From the NCBI GenBank assembly GCA_037127315.1, contig JBBBDQ010000348.1, positions 1,772,501 to 1,836,500 of the forward strand: a DNA stretch of 64,000 nt, given 5' to 3'. Positions within the stretch are counted from its first letter, which is position 1. Each line of letters opens with the position of its first letter. The DNA comes from Ascarosepion bandense (Eukaryota; Mollusca; Cephalopoda; Sepiida; Sepiidae). A program made the position numbers and the translations under genes. The notes beneath the pieces are model-generated. The model saw only the letters and a program-made list of their open reading frames with translations, ran no database searches and was not told the origin of the DNA. Of the stretch, positions 9,483 to 20,659 are shown in pieces.

Positions 9483-10278
9483 TAAATTATTTTTGAGTAC
9501 TACATATATAGAACAGTGTTGCTTATTTTTCAGTGGTTATGTTGAAATGGTAAAATCAAGTGTTTCTTCAAAAAGCTTCAGTATGAGGTTGCCATGACGC
9601 GTAAGTTAAAAAAATATGAAGTATTGGTTTTTATTGTATTTGTAAAACGGGATTCATGCTTGGTAAATTTTGCTAAGAAACGGGACTGATATATGCACAA
9701 TTGGAAGAACGTGGTCGGGTGTTACGGGAGCCTATAACGTGGTACGATGATGTTGTGACGCAGAAAAAGTAGATGCATTATTCCTGCAAGGTCGGAGTGG
9801 TTGGCACCTTGTAGAAAACTTGAAATTGTTGTAGCATATGATAAGGTAGAAGTTGCAAAAATGACCCAATTTTTGTTGGAATACAAGTATGAGTTTCGGA
9901 AAAATAAGCGATCGCAAAAAACAATATTTTCCATTAATTTTAACCGCACCGTGTGTGTCAACTGAAATTTTTGTTCACATATCAAGGCATCAGACTTTGA
10001 ACTACTAGTGTATTGTTTAAATGAAGCGTCTTGGAGAAATGCATAAACCTAATGAATATTTTTGAGCATTTTATAATAAATTCATTTAGTTCTTTTTTTT
10101 TTGTCTTGGACAAAATGCATCGGCTAAAACTAAATACAAGTTTTCCTATTTTCTCTTTCTTTTAGTAAAGTATAGTATAGTATTGTTTTTCTTTACGGAT
10201 TATATCTGAGAATATCTATATACCAATGCACACACACACTGCTACACCTCCATACAATATGCGTGAGTGTGTTTTTGT
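9483..10278. other. No feature recognised
   Basis: AT-rich sequence without an identifiable repeat head or ORF. The 87- and 61-codon frames on the minus strand at 9722-9985 have no recognisable motif. Confidence 0.45.
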
Positions 10279-10354
10279 ATGTGTGTGTGTGTGTCTGTGT
10301 GTGTGTGTCTGTGTGTGTGTGAAACAGAGAAAGGGAGAGAGGGAGAGATAGAGA
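10279..10354. repeat. (TG)n-(GA)n microsatellite
   Basis: Imperfect (TG)n with TCTG interruptions running into purine-rich (GA)n. Confidence 0.9.
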
Positions 10355-10663
10355 TTCCGAAAAAAAAGAAGACACTGTAAATTATATGATGAAGCGAACG
10401 AAGCGAAAAGATGGTAAAATTTTTGATGGATGGTTTAAGCCTTAACACTTTAAGAAACCTGATCCACCGGAGGTGCGTCACTGTTGTAGACCGCCACACC
10501 TCCTTTGGCATATTCTACAGCTAGAACATTAGCTATAAATAGAAGAATCAAGAACCCTTATACAATTTCTCACTCCGTCCCACATGAGTTTAGAAGCTCC
10601 GTCTATCAAACCCAACCATCGCATCACTTTCACCCATGCAACACATGCACGTACGCACGCTAC

Positions 10664-10664
10664 A

Positions 10665-10736
<72 letters not shown>
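10664..10736. repeat. (TC)n-(CA)n microsatellite
   Basis: About 9 TC repeats then about 27 CA repeats. The flanking frames on both strands (10505-10831, 10529-10762) are repeat artefacts. Confidence 0.95.
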
Positions 10737-10740
<4 letters not shown>

Positions 10741-11319
10741 TTGTAATTATATTTATATGCATGTAAAAAAAAGGGTTTTACTAACAGAGAGTAAATTATG
10801 CCAACATTCTCTGGAAATAGATTTCAGGTGAAGACGCTTAAAAACCTGCTATGCAGATTAACAGAAACACAACCTACAAAAATACATATGTAGTTGGCAA
10901 TGTAACTAGCACATGCAGAGTTAATTGAAAGCTGAGCGTTGTTTGGCAATAGGACAAAACATTGTAGCACTTAGTGAGAATCTAACTCAGTTCTGTTTTC
11001 AAAAGGAAAACTTTTAAAGGTTGTTGATTGTTTATCTTCATTAGGAATACTATTTCTCTGATATGTTCGTTTGTTTTGTGGAAATTTCAAATAGAACGCA
11101 CATCACATTATAAACTTAAAAAGAATGTGTAGCTCCAAAGTGGAATCTAAATGGACCCTAAAATAATAGATTATCGTGCATTTGCATTATTTAGCCTCCT
11201 ACTTGGAAGTGAAAACATTGGATTGACTATGTTCGTTACATAGTCACTTGAAGGCTTTTATGTCAGAAGGATATAAAACACGGACATAAGCAAATATCTA
11301 CACACGATATTGAATAAAA
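10737..11319. other. No feature recognised
   Basis: AT-rich, apparently single-copy within the window. Confidence 0.45.
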
Positions 11320-11895
11320 TTTTTTTTTTAATTGGTATCACCACATGAAAGGCAATAAAGCCACTTAGACAAAAGTAGTAACAGGGTATGGCAAAATTAG
11401 AAGCAAAAATATGAATAATGAGCGGGTGGGAGAGATAAGTGTAATTAGGAGGAGAGTAGATAGAGATTGAGTCTACGGCTATATCGTGTTCAATACACCG
11501 GTTCCCGTCCGATCACCGAAGTTAAGCAACATCGAGCCTGGTCAGTACTTGAATGGGTGACCATTTGAGAATACCAGGTGCTGTAAACGTAACGACCAAG
11601 AATGGTCCACCGGTACTTCAGGTTTGGGGGTTGGGCGCAGGTCTAACAACCCTGCTTTGTAAAAACAGTTTGTTACAGAAACAGCACCAAAAAATTGCTG
11701 CCCTGTGCACCATCTGGGTGTGACGGATAAATGATGATGAGACAGAGATTAACATTGCGTTTACATTTTTAAAAATTAATGTTGACTGGAAAGTATGGAG
11801 CCGGAAGGGATTTCCACAAAGGTGAATTGAGAGAAAAAAAACTTGTTGCTACATCTGGCTAGCTCATCTGTAAATTAACGAGATCTTGACACCTG
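11320..11895 (-). mobile_element. LINE 3' tail interrupted by the 5S-SINE
   Basis: The sequence at 11320-11470 (AAAGGCAATAAAGCCACTTA near 11347) and at 11741-11895 (AATGTTGACTGGAAAGTATGG near 11778) aligns as one piece with the uninterrupted LINE tail at 40137-40425 (AAGGCAATAAAGTCACTAAC; AATGTTGGTTAGAAAGCATGG). The 5S-headed insertion at 11471-11739 therefore split an older LINE copy. The fragment is non-coding 3' UTR. Confidence 0.7.
11471..11739 (+). mobile_element. 5S rRNA-derived SINE with target-site duplication
   Basis: The first ~118 bases (11471-11588) are a recognisable but diverged 5S rRNA sequence: GTCTACGGCTATATC at the start, GATCACCGAAGTTAAGCAAC (box A region), TCAGTACTTGAATGGGTGAC (box C region), and AATACCAGGTGCTGTAAAC at the end. 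The 3' body starts with GGTCCACCGGTACTTCAGG, then GGGGGTTGGGCGCAGGTCTA, and ends ...GGGTGTGACGGATAAATGATGATGA. No TTTT occurs across the whole 269 bases, so pol III could read through. Near-identical 13-base direct repeats flank it (11458-11470 and 11740-11752, 11/13 matches). This is the layout of SINE3-type elements; the body is probably LINE-derived. Confidence 0.78.
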
Positions 11896-11903
11896 TCTAC
11901 TCA

Positions 11904-12192
11904 TTCAGTCATTTAAGTGTCATACCTGATTCACGTTTGGCCAATCATGTCTTTTTCGATCCATGACATGAAGATGTTATCGCAGTAGATTGACATTTCT
12001 TTCTGTGGTAGACTGGTTGCCAACCAAGGCTAAAGAACCTAATTTGTACCTTTACTGAACCCATAGCTGGAAGGAGAAGAAATGTATTAACTCTTTTTTG
12101 AAGGTGTGTAAGTGAATGCAACGGATTCAACTTAAATTCAAGCTCTTTGACTTCTCATGTCGAACCAGTATAGTGCATCATACTGCGCATAG
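11904..12192 (-). mobile_element. SINE-B copy, diverged
   Basis: Minus-strand copy with the 3' end at 11904 (CATTCAGTCATTTAAGTGTC), the body GTAGACTGGTTGCCAACCAA at 12007-12026, and a decayed head toward 12192 (GTGCATCATACTGCGC). No intact box B is seen. Confidence 0.65.
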
Positions 12193-12469
12193 AATTCTTA
12201 AGTCTAGGTAAACAAGCTTACGGATTTTTATTTTGGAAAGAAAAATTGTCACGCACGACACAGTAAACCGACTATATTTGTTGATGACCTAGCAATGAAT
12301 TCAATGGACTACCGATCTGAATTATTCGTGAAATCTTATTAAAGAAGAATGTGCGAGAAAAAAAAATCTTTGGGCACCATCTTGCTAGCACAACGGAAAA
12401 GTGATGCGATCTTGACACATGTCTAGTATAACGCTAAAATTCAATATGTGGTATCAATATTCTAAGCAT
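12193..12469. other. Mostly unassigned; LINE-tail scrap near 12345-12430
   Basis: GATCTTGACACATGTCTAG at about 12409 matches the LINE-tail motif at 11881, so a short decayed LINE piece is likely. The remainder is unassigned. Confidence 0.4.
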
Positions 12470-13135
12470 GGATGATGCTAGACTTCTAGATATGTATGGT
12501 AGATTCTGGGGAGAAAGATTATCTCGAAAGCAAACCATCAGTCAATCAAAACCAATATAAGGTACTTTTGTCTTCGATGTTCGGGCAATGTAGCTCCCCT
12601 GAGTGAATAGTAGATTTCTAGATATGTATGGTAGATTCTGGAGAGAATAAGTTTCTCAAATAGGCACCATCAGTCAATCGAAACAATTATCAGGTAATCC
12701 TGTCTTCGATGGTATTGCAATATAGCTCTCCTGTGTGAATAGTAGACTTCTAGATATGTATGGTAGATTCTGGAGAGAAAGATTGTCTCAAAAGCAAACC
12801 ATCAGTCCATCAAAACCATTGTCAGGTACTGTTGCCCTCGATACTCTGGCAATGTAGTTTTCCTAAGTGAATGATAAACGTCTAGATATATATAATAGAT
12901 TCTGGAGAGAAACATCTAAAAAAACCATCAATCAATCGAAACAATTGTCAGGTAATCTTGTCTTCGATGGCTTAGCAATGTGGCTCTCCTGTGAATGGTA
13001 GACTTCTGGATATGTATAGCAGATTCTGGAGAGGAAGATTGTCTCAAAATCAGACCATCAGTCAATGAAAACAATTATCAGGTACAGTTGTCTTTGATGA
13101 TCTGGCAATGACATCTCCTGAGTGATAAACGTATA
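12470..13135 (+). repeat. Minisatellite, five units of ~120-135 bp
   Basis: Five tandem units start at about 12478, 12607, 12742, 12876 and 12997. Each begins TAGACTTCTAGATATGTATG or a variant and contains GATTCTGGAGAGAAAGATTG, ACCATCAGTCAATC, then a TCAGGTA..TTGTCTTCGATG block and ends CTCTCCTGTGTGAAT. Units differ by point changes and small indels, so the array is not recent. Reading frame is not preserved between units, so a protein repeat is unlikely. Confidence 0.88.
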
Positions 13136-13973
13136 ACAAGGCATCTTTTCTATTGTAAGCCAGTACCAGATGTTTGACAACGAAGTAAATCGAAAAAAAT
13201 TGTAATTACGATAGCAATGCCTAAAATGATATACTTACTATTGTGGATTCCGGAAGAGGAACAGTCAAAATGATGAACAACAAAAACCGGTATGGAAATA
13301 GAAAGTAGATTATATTGCACGTAATAAACAAACCGGAACGCGGGTAAGTCAATACAGTAATACTATTAGTAGAAATAAATATATACAAATCTTCTAGTGA
13401 AATAGTATGTCCAGGTAACTTATTCTATCTGAGAGAAGTTCAGAGCTAGTCTGGTCTTTGGGTAACTTTGGTATTTCTCGAAACGCTTCGATAACTGTAA
13501 CGGATCTCTTCGATTGCTCTCCACTACAACTGAGATTCCAGATCTTCAACTGATTTTCTCTATATAGTAGGATTATATATACACTCAGTCGTGTCCATTA
13601 TCATATACACAAAGAGGGAAATCCCACAACACTTACATTCATGCCTATCACTCCGTATATAATACTGGATCATATTGTAAGTTTCTCCAAATAAAAACCT
13701 TAGAAATTATACCAATTATATCAGAGAGCTTCATGATTGATAGGCAATGTCCTTTATTAGTTCGTTTTGTTTTCCTGAATGGCAATCATCTTGAACTAAA
13801 CACTCGAACGACTTTGAATTGTTTGCGCCGCTTAAAACCTCTGACGAGAATTCAGTTATGCCTTAACGCTATTTCCAATAAAAGATAGTATTGTATGAAA
13901 CTCTTTGTAGAATTACTCAGTAGGTTAGGTACAAAGAAATGTTAGACACGCTCTTATTTCTACTAAACGATTA
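13136..13973. other. No feature recognised
   Basis: Mixed-composition sequence with no repeat family or coding signal identified. Confidence 0.45.
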
Positions 13974-14462
13974 TTCAGTTAAGCGCCATACGTGATACAC
14001 GCTTGGGCGATCATGTCTCGAAAGAGACATGACTGTCTGGACAGAAGATTATCCCGCAGTAGGTTGTCATTGCTTTCTGCGGTAGACTGGTTGCCGACCA
14101 AGGCTATAGAACCCAATCTGTCCTGTTATTTGACTCATAGCTAGAGGGAGAAGAGATGTATTATATTATTAAGTAGTAATTAGTGGGGGATCAGTTTATT
14201 ATTTCAGAACAATATAAAACTGATCCCCCACTTTATGCCCATTAGAAGCCTTTATGATGATTCCAACTATTATATTCAGTCAGTCAGTTCAGTGCCATAT
14301 GTGATACACGCTTGAGCGATCATGTCTTGAAAGAGGCATGACTGACTGGACAGAAGATTATCCCGCAGTAGGTTGCCATTGCTTTCTGCGGTAGACTAGT
14401 TGCCAGCCAAGGCTATAGAGCCCAATCTGTTCTGTTATTTATCCCAAAACTGGAGGGAAGAG
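13974..14462 (-). mobile_element. SINE-B / palindrome / SINE-B composite
   Basis: Two minus-strand SINE-B copies (13974-14165, headless, and 14275-14462) enclose the short palindrome at 14182-14240 (GTGGGGGATCAGTTT...AAACTGATCCCCCAC). The arrangement, truncation point and linking sequence (TTCCAACTATTATATTCAGT) match the composite at 4810-5370, so the two loci are duplicates or copies of one composite unit. Confidence 0.75.
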
Positions 14463-14475
14463 AGATAATTAATTA

Positions 14476-14705
14476 TCCCACAACAGGTTGCCACTACATG
14501 TTCTGGTAGACTGGTTGCCAGCCAATGCTATAGAATCCAATCTATCCTTATATTTAACCCATAACTTGAGGGAAGGAACGGATTAATACCTTTCCCAAGG
14601 GTATTTGCGCGTAAGTGAATACAAGGAATTCAGCTGGAATTCGAACTCGGCTCCCCAAATCCTTGTTCCGAGTCGATATCTACTGCACCACAAGGCACAT
14701 ACGAA
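14476..14705 (-). mobile_element. SINE-B copy with intact tRNA-like head
   Basis: Minus-strand copy adjoining the previous composite. Body GACTGGTTGCCAGCCAATGC; box B as GAGCCGAGTTCGAATTCC (inverse at 14633-14650); box A as GTGGTGCAGTAGATATCG (inverse at 14677-14695). It lacks the 3' hairpin end. Confidence 0.75.
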
Positions 14706-15424
14706 CACCAATACCTGCAATCTAGTAAATTTTCAATACAAATCTTATTCCGCACGCACTGCTGATAGGAAGGTATCATTGGCAAGCAGGTTTTTGTTTG
14801 TTATTAAGTGCTCGATATCAACCAACATAAAGTTATGCAAATCAGATTTTTAACGTTAAAAGCGTTTACTTTTGATTGTTAAGTAATACACAATAATTGA
14901 TGTATAAAACGTTTTTAAAAAGTGTGTATAAAATTTTGTATGAAAGTATAAACCCTTTTCCCAGAGCTCGACTTCAAAAAATTGAAAGGTGCATGAAACT
15001 ATTTATGGCAAGATAGAACAAAAGTAAGATAAACGAGAGGCCAGAGAAGAAATCGTATTCAATATTTATTCTTGTTTCAACTATGTAATTAATCTAAGTA
15101 AAAAGCTGGAAGATTGGATTGGATAAGAAACAAAGAAGATACAGCGACAAAGAGTGGAAGTGGTAAGAGACAACAGATACAAATAAACAGGATAATATTA
15201 TTAATACATCTTAAGTCTAACGACATTGGCAGGATTACTAAAATATAATCAGCTATTTTCCTCTCTGCACAGCAATAATAAAACTAATAATAATAATCAT
15301 AATGACAAGAGTAGTCAAAGACTGTAAACCTCCGCCAGGACAAGACTGACATCATCTTAGCGATTGACAAATCAGAATAACTCCAATAAACTGGACCATG
15401 TTCTTTTAGGCCTTTGAATAATAT
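14706..15424. other. No feature recognised
   Basis: AT-rich sequence with no assignable repeat. A small (ATA/AAT) cluster lies near 15280-15305. Confidence 0.45.
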
Positions 15425-15766
15425 CTAATCTAATCTTATTTATAAATCGAACTTTGTGTGTGTCTGTGTGTGTGTGTCTGTGTGTATGTCTGTGTGTGTG
15501 CTTGTCCATTACCTATAGACTCCGAAACGGCTGAACCGATTTTCTTGAGAATTTGCACAGTTGTACTATATGCGTCTGTGAGTGTTCTTAGCTAGGTTTT
15601 GTTTGGAGGTACCCCCAATAAATATCGAAAATCGATAATCGAAAAAATCGGGTTATAGAAGAAGTGGTCCGATTTTAATCAAATTTGATACACTCACAGA
15701 AAAAGACACAAGAAACGGTATTCAGAAGTTTCAAGGTTGCAGTTCTTACAATAGTGCAGAAAATCG

Positions 15767-15826
<60 letters not shown>

Positions 15827-16211
15827 GCAAGATGTTTGGGTGTTTGTTTGTTTATTTGCCTGTATGTATTTTTTCAGCCCCTTTATTTTAGTTTTTGCTT
15901 CGGGTTTGACTCTAATTAGGCATAATAGTAGTTCTTAGTCTCACCCATGATACCATTTATTCAGAGGACTTATTTAGCCTTCAAAATTCAGTTTACGATG
16001 AAAAAAACTTATTTGATATAGACACCAGAAAATCAAAATTGGACTTACATCCATTCATTTTTCGTTCAGTCTACGTTTTCGCTTTGACTGTAAACAACAA
16101 CTGCTTTTTAGTCATTCCTTCTAACGTCCAAAGAGTCTGAGCTCCAGGACCATTGGTTAGTGTTAAAGCTTTCATTACACCCTATCAATGCCGGGCTATA
16201 TTGCTAGTATA
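15425..16211 (-). mobile_element. Element C, near full-length copy (unclassified repeat)
   Basis: A reverse-oriented copy of the ~720-790-bp repeat also found at 30476-31193. Shared landmarks in order on this strand: ATCAAATTTGATACACTCAC, (TA)n at 15769-15822, AAAAGGCAAGATGTTT, CAGAGGACTTATTTAGCCTT, CCAGGACCATTGG, and GCCGGGCTAT near the end. It contains ATCGAT-rich inverted motifs (15619-15650) and a (TG)n tract at one end (15453-15500). There is no ORF of note. The class is undetermined; the GC-rich CCCGGCGTTG terminus is the most conserved part. Confidence 0.7.
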
Positions 16212-16596
16212 TTAAATTTATATTATAAATAATAATATTTTCGTGGAGAAAATACTTCATTCAGAAAATTTAATAATGTAAAGCAATCTAGGGAAGATAA
16301 TTCAGTATTTATCATGTGAAACATGCGAAACAATATTAGTAAAAAAAAAAAAAGGGGGGCAAAATAACTCAGAAACGTTATCCCCCCGTAGTGGATCGAA
16401 TACAGCATCTAATCAGCATGTTTTCGTCATGAGGCCAATGATTCCGAAAGGGGGTCTTAAAATATCTTGACCAACGACAGAAATAAAATTAAACAAACAG
16501 ACAGGTGGGGCTATTGCAACCGAATAAAATACCTCCACCTTAAATTGAGGTAATAATAAAAATGTCAAAGATCATGAAAGAAATAAGAAACTTTAT
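16212..16596. other. No feature recognised apart from an A12G7 run
   Basis: A12 followed immediately by G7 at about 16340-16359; otherwise AT-rich and unassigned. Confidence 0.45.
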
Positions 16597-16788
16597 TCAG
16601 TTATAGGGGGGGGATTTATTCAGTTATAGGGGGGGGATTTATTCAGTTATAGGGGGGATTTATTCAGTTATGGGGGATTTATTCAGTTATAGGGGGGATT
16701 TATTCAGTTATAGGGGGGTTTATTCAGTTATAGGGGGGATTTATTCAGTTATAGGGGGGATTTATTCAGTTATAGGGGGGATTTCCAG
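16597..16788 (+). repeat. G-run minisatellite, ~8 units of 20-25 bp
   Basis: The unit is GGGATTTATTCAGTTATAGG with 3-8 consecutive G per unit: 8, 8, 6, 5, 6, 6, 6, 6 Gs in successive units by my reading. The regular spacing of long G runs on one strand (about 15-17 bases between runs) makes G-quadruplex formation plausible. The AT part is constant while the G-run length varies, suggesting slippage inside the runs. Confidence 0.92.
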
Positions 16789-17577
16789 TGAGTGAATAAG
16801 TACAAATAAATCACAATCTGCGGCGGCAAAGAACAAAAAAAAAAAATAAATGCAATGGATCAAATGCAAAAACGATAAGCCTCGTTGTCATTTATTTTAT
16901 TCCGTAAGGTTCAGTCCCGGTAATCAAATGAGTAAGCCAGATGAAAAAAAAAGAAAAACTATTTATTGGTCTTACATGCATTGTTATACTAGTGTATATA
17001 AGGAGCAGCTACTGTTTAAATACTTACCGCGAGTAAATCATATTTATTATTGAGGGGGGCTTTTGCTATCCACTTTTATGCCAAGTTGAAAAAAATTAAA
17101 TGTATAACTATGGAATATCTATTTTACAACCATTGACAACACATTTCTTACGGCCATTATTCTCGTCATGAATTTTAATATCAATGGTACTGATCATGAA
17201 AAAAATAGTGAATGAAAAGCAACATAAATATATTATTTGGTGTTGGCAACGTTTTATTGACGAAAAAAGAATAGAGCGTAGTAATTATATTTTATAATAA
17301 ATGACTCTGTTAAACTGCTTTTTCGTAACAAATCAATTTTCTTTCAGGATATTAATAATAGAAAATTACAGTCTTACACACAACGGTTACAAACTATAAT
17401 TGTTATTTTCTTTATTAACTCCATTAATGAAATTGATAGAGCCCACTTTATTGCCTTAAAAATATTATATTGTATAAAAATACTTTTCAGTTTCTAGTAA
17501 GTATGCTCGTCACAGATAAAATTTATAACTGAAAAGGCATGGTCTTATGTAGCAAGCATATTCAGAAAGCACTTTGG
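16789..17577. other. No feature recognised
   Basis: AT-rich. The 67-codon frame at 16850-17053 has no motif. Confidence 0.45.
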
Positions 17578-17617
17578 AATATATATATATATACATATAT
17601 AAGTCAAGATGGATGAG

Positions 17618-17862
17618 CCTTGAAGGATGTGCGTCGTGGTGCAGTTGTTTTCTCGAAACAAGAAATCGGGAAGCCGAGTTCGAATTCCGGTTGAATGCCC
17701 TGCAGTCAGTTACTCGCAAATACCCTTGGGAAAGGTATTAATCCGTTCCTTCCCTCAAGTTATGGGTTAAATAAAAGGATAGATTGGATTCTATAGTATT
17801 GGCTGGCAACCAGTCTACCAGAACAGGTAGTGGCAACCTGCTGTGGGATAATTAATTAAAAA
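17618..17862 (+). mobile_element. SINE-B copy, plus strand
   Basis: tRNA-like head at 17618: GTGCGTCGTGGTGCAGTTG with box A, and box B GAGTTCGAATTCC at about 17668. The body includes CCTTGGGAAAGGTATTAATC and GGCTGGCAACCAGTCTACC. It ends at GGGATAATTAATTA, lacking the terminal hairpin, exactly like the copy at 14476. A (TA)n tract (17578-17601) precedes it. Confidence 0.82.
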
Positions 17863-18199
17863 TGCCTACCTAGGCGTTGTGGAACGCATTCAGGACATAG
17901 TAAAAACAATAATATCACTGTTGGCCATTCACTGCATCCCTGACTGTTTATTGCAAGTTTCGCTGATGTCGCACTACCGGACCCAGATGGAATGGGAAGA
18001 AAGAGTGAAGCTGATGACTATGCGCAACACTCCCTCACTTAAATCCATTTAAACGCAAGTCATGACTTCTACCTAGAAGTCGGGGTCTTCCTCACCTGTG
18101 AGGGACGAACGTATGTATTCCCCGAAATTGATGCAATGGTCGTAAAATCTTTTTTTTTTTTGTTTTCATAACATCCTCAAATATTTGTCTATATTTCTA
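17863..18199. other. Unclassified, possibly transposon-derived
   Basis: The stretch 17870-18115 is GC-richer and partly open in one frame (GVVERIQDIVKTI..), which suggests decayed coding sequence, but no family is recognised. Confidence 0.3.
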
Positions 18200-18365
18200 T
18201 TGTAATTATTTACATGATTATATTATCCAACTGTTGTTCTCATCGTTGTTGCCATATTTAAGACGTTTCAGATTGTTCTAGTTCCAAGAGCCAAGCTTAT
18301 TCCAGATGTCTCAGTATCTGTTACGTTCCTTTAACTCAACTGTAAATTAATTTCTTGTTGTTTTT
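18200..18365 (+). mobile_element. Foldback F relative, one diverged arm
   Basis: It shares the order TTCTCATCGTTGTTGCCAT, AAGACGTTTCAG and CCTTTAACTCAACT with the arms of the foldback elements at 5900, 23158 and 31247. The opposite arm was not found. Confidence 0.45.
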
Positions 18366-20449
18366 TCTTTTTTTATATATATTTGCTGTAGCTATGTATT
18401 TGGGTCACAGGATACAACTAATGCTAGTCCTGGGTATAACGGTAAATTGCATCCGGCTGGAAGGCCTCTGATTGGGAGATTGTGAAAAGCGTGGAACCAT
18501 CTCTTAATTGGTTGTGAAAAGCATGGAACCACCTCTTAATTGCTGCTGTTCTCAGGTTCATCCTGACCCGGTGTGGTAGCACCTGTTAGGGTCCCAGCTA
18601 TGCGCAAATAGTTAACCCTCAAACTGGGGTCAATACAACATGAAAGTATAAAAATACTTTTATAGAAATATTTACATAAAAATAGACTTTATAGAAAAAT
18701 ATACATTTTTGAAAGAAAAATAGTCATTACATCTTTTTGAAGGATAAAATTATTGCCCTAATACATTGTTAAAGAAAACAAATTATTGCCAGCAATACGT
18801 TTTTAAATACAAAAATAGAAGACATCTTCAAAACTAGAAGACATCTTCAGTTTTCTAAAATAAAAAAGAATAAAAACAGAAAACTTTTCATTAAAATCTG
18901 ACTACATCAACCTCCTCACTATAACCGAACATTAAAAATAAAATAACATTAAAACCCCACCTTTTTGGCATTAAATAACCCACAGAGGGGCTGATATGCC
19001 GTTAAACAAAACTCAAACTCAAACTATAACAACCAATGCTGGATCCTTAAGGATATATGTGCATGAAATTTTGGGACTTATAAACCTAATGCCTCGGTAC
19101 CTTTTTTACCTGAGCTAATATTACAATCTTGCTTTTTTAAACTGTTTTTCTCTGCCACTCCGTATCACTGGTTCCCATATTGTATTCATGTCCATGCTTG
19201 GCCAATTTAGGTGATTTTCTGACCTTGCATATGCGCTGATTACTTAAGATTTTGTATTTTCCAGTGGCTCTATCTATTATTTTCAGAGTGCTGTGATCTC
19301 CTTTTTTTCTTACATATGTGGTCAGCTAAGCCTGATTTTTTTTTATTTCCCCTTGTGTTAGGTCCCTGCGGTGATCTTGCAGCCTTATTTTAAGGAAACA
19401 GTCGAGCATCAAGGGGAGGGTTGATGAGGCGGTGGCCCCAGACGGCACTCCCATGAGGTAGCATTTCTGATGGAGTATATTATTTTTGTTTTTATTTTTA
19501 GCAAATACATTTAAAATTATATATTAAAAATAACTAAAATAGTTTTTAATTTTTGGTTTGAAAAATGTTTATATTTGTTTGCTGGTAATTTAACCAAAAA
19601 TGAGAAGAAAACTTTAGATAGGGTTAAAATGTCGCCAGCATGTTTAAAAAAAAAAACGCTAACTGGCAGTTGGGATGGACCTCACTTACACATAGTGTTC
19701 AATTTGGGTTGCCCTAATTCAGTATACCACATTAAAAAAAAAGCAAAAACATTAAAAAAAAAAACTAAGTCTGCTGTTGTGATTTTATTTGGGGTGGGAG
19801 TAGGGAGCGTCAGTCACAATCCTAGCCCCGGTCGCTACCAGACCTCACCCCAGGCGCTACTAGACCTCACCCCAGGCGCTACAAGAACTCTGCGCGCTAC
19901 TGTAAGAAGGACAGTCTGTTTTACCTTTACATTCTCAAATATAATGAAAAATAACATCATAAAATTCAAAGGATATTTAGTAACTTGAATTAGGGCATAA
20001 TCAAAAGTAGAATAATATTTTTTGTGTTTGGTAGAAGATCAAGTTTTGTTGTGATGAGGACAGCTACATGCCGGCTAGAAGTTTTTTTTTTTTTTTTCGT
20101 GAAAGGCTCCAGAAAAAGGGGTTTCCGTGTCTGATTTCTTTATTATTATTGGTTGAAAATGGTGTCTGGTTTATGCATCACATTTTATTTTCGCATTTGG
20201 TATTTTTGGTTTCCTTTTCATTAAATTTATCTGCAGCCTCAAGACCTTAATGCACATTTTCGACGCTATAAATGATTCTTAAATGATATAAATCGACGTC
20301 CTGAACTCTGAATACATTTTACAAGTTCTTTGTCAGTGAATGTTTATATACACAAACGCAGTTTTTCATCTACATATAAAATGCTATTTGTCTATCTCAT
20401 ACTTGCAAAATCTGTGATAACCACATCGCACCCGCGTAATATAAGCACA
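18366..20449. other. Unassigned region with small tandem duplications
   Basis: Small direct duplications are visible: a ~33-base unit (GTGAAAAGCGTGGAACCATC) twice at 18481-18545, AGAAGACATCTTCA twice at 18827-18855, and CGCTACCAGACCTCACCCCAGG-type units three times at 19831-19885. A 137-codon frame (19575-19988) is lysine-rich at poly-A runs and has no recognisable domain. Confidence 0.45.
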
Positions 20450-20483
20450 ATAGATAAATGAATAAATAAATAAATAAATAAAC
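20450..20483. repeat. (AAAT)n microsatellite
   Basis: About 7 AAAT repeats near 20453-20482. Confidence 0.9.
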
Positions 20484-20659
20484 AGAAAAAAATGTTCTCG
20501 TAATTTGAGGCCCAGATAAGCATCAAAGTTTCTTGTCACGTGTTCAGACAATTTCGACACCCGACGCAAATCGGACGTTGAAACGGATTAAAAAAAAAGC
20601 ATGAATTTCTGAGCGTCATAGACTTATCATTAGTCGCAAAGATTTATAGATAGGCTGTG

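Noticed and set aside
10480..10545. Promoter at TATAAATAG (10534)
   Set aside because: A TATA-like string alone in AT-rich DNA; no supporting motifs, ORF or conserved block beside it.
11471..11588. Functional 5S rRNA gene
   Set aside because: Several diverged positions, no T-run terminator after position 118, fused to a non-5S body and flanked by target-site duplications; a SINE head fits better.
16597..16788. CRISPR-like array
   Set aside because: Units are contiguous with no unique spacers, in a eukaryotic setting; an ordinary minisatellite.
19575..19988. 137-codon open frame
   Set aside because: Poly-lysine from A runs and a short tandem repeat; no domain or homology recognised.
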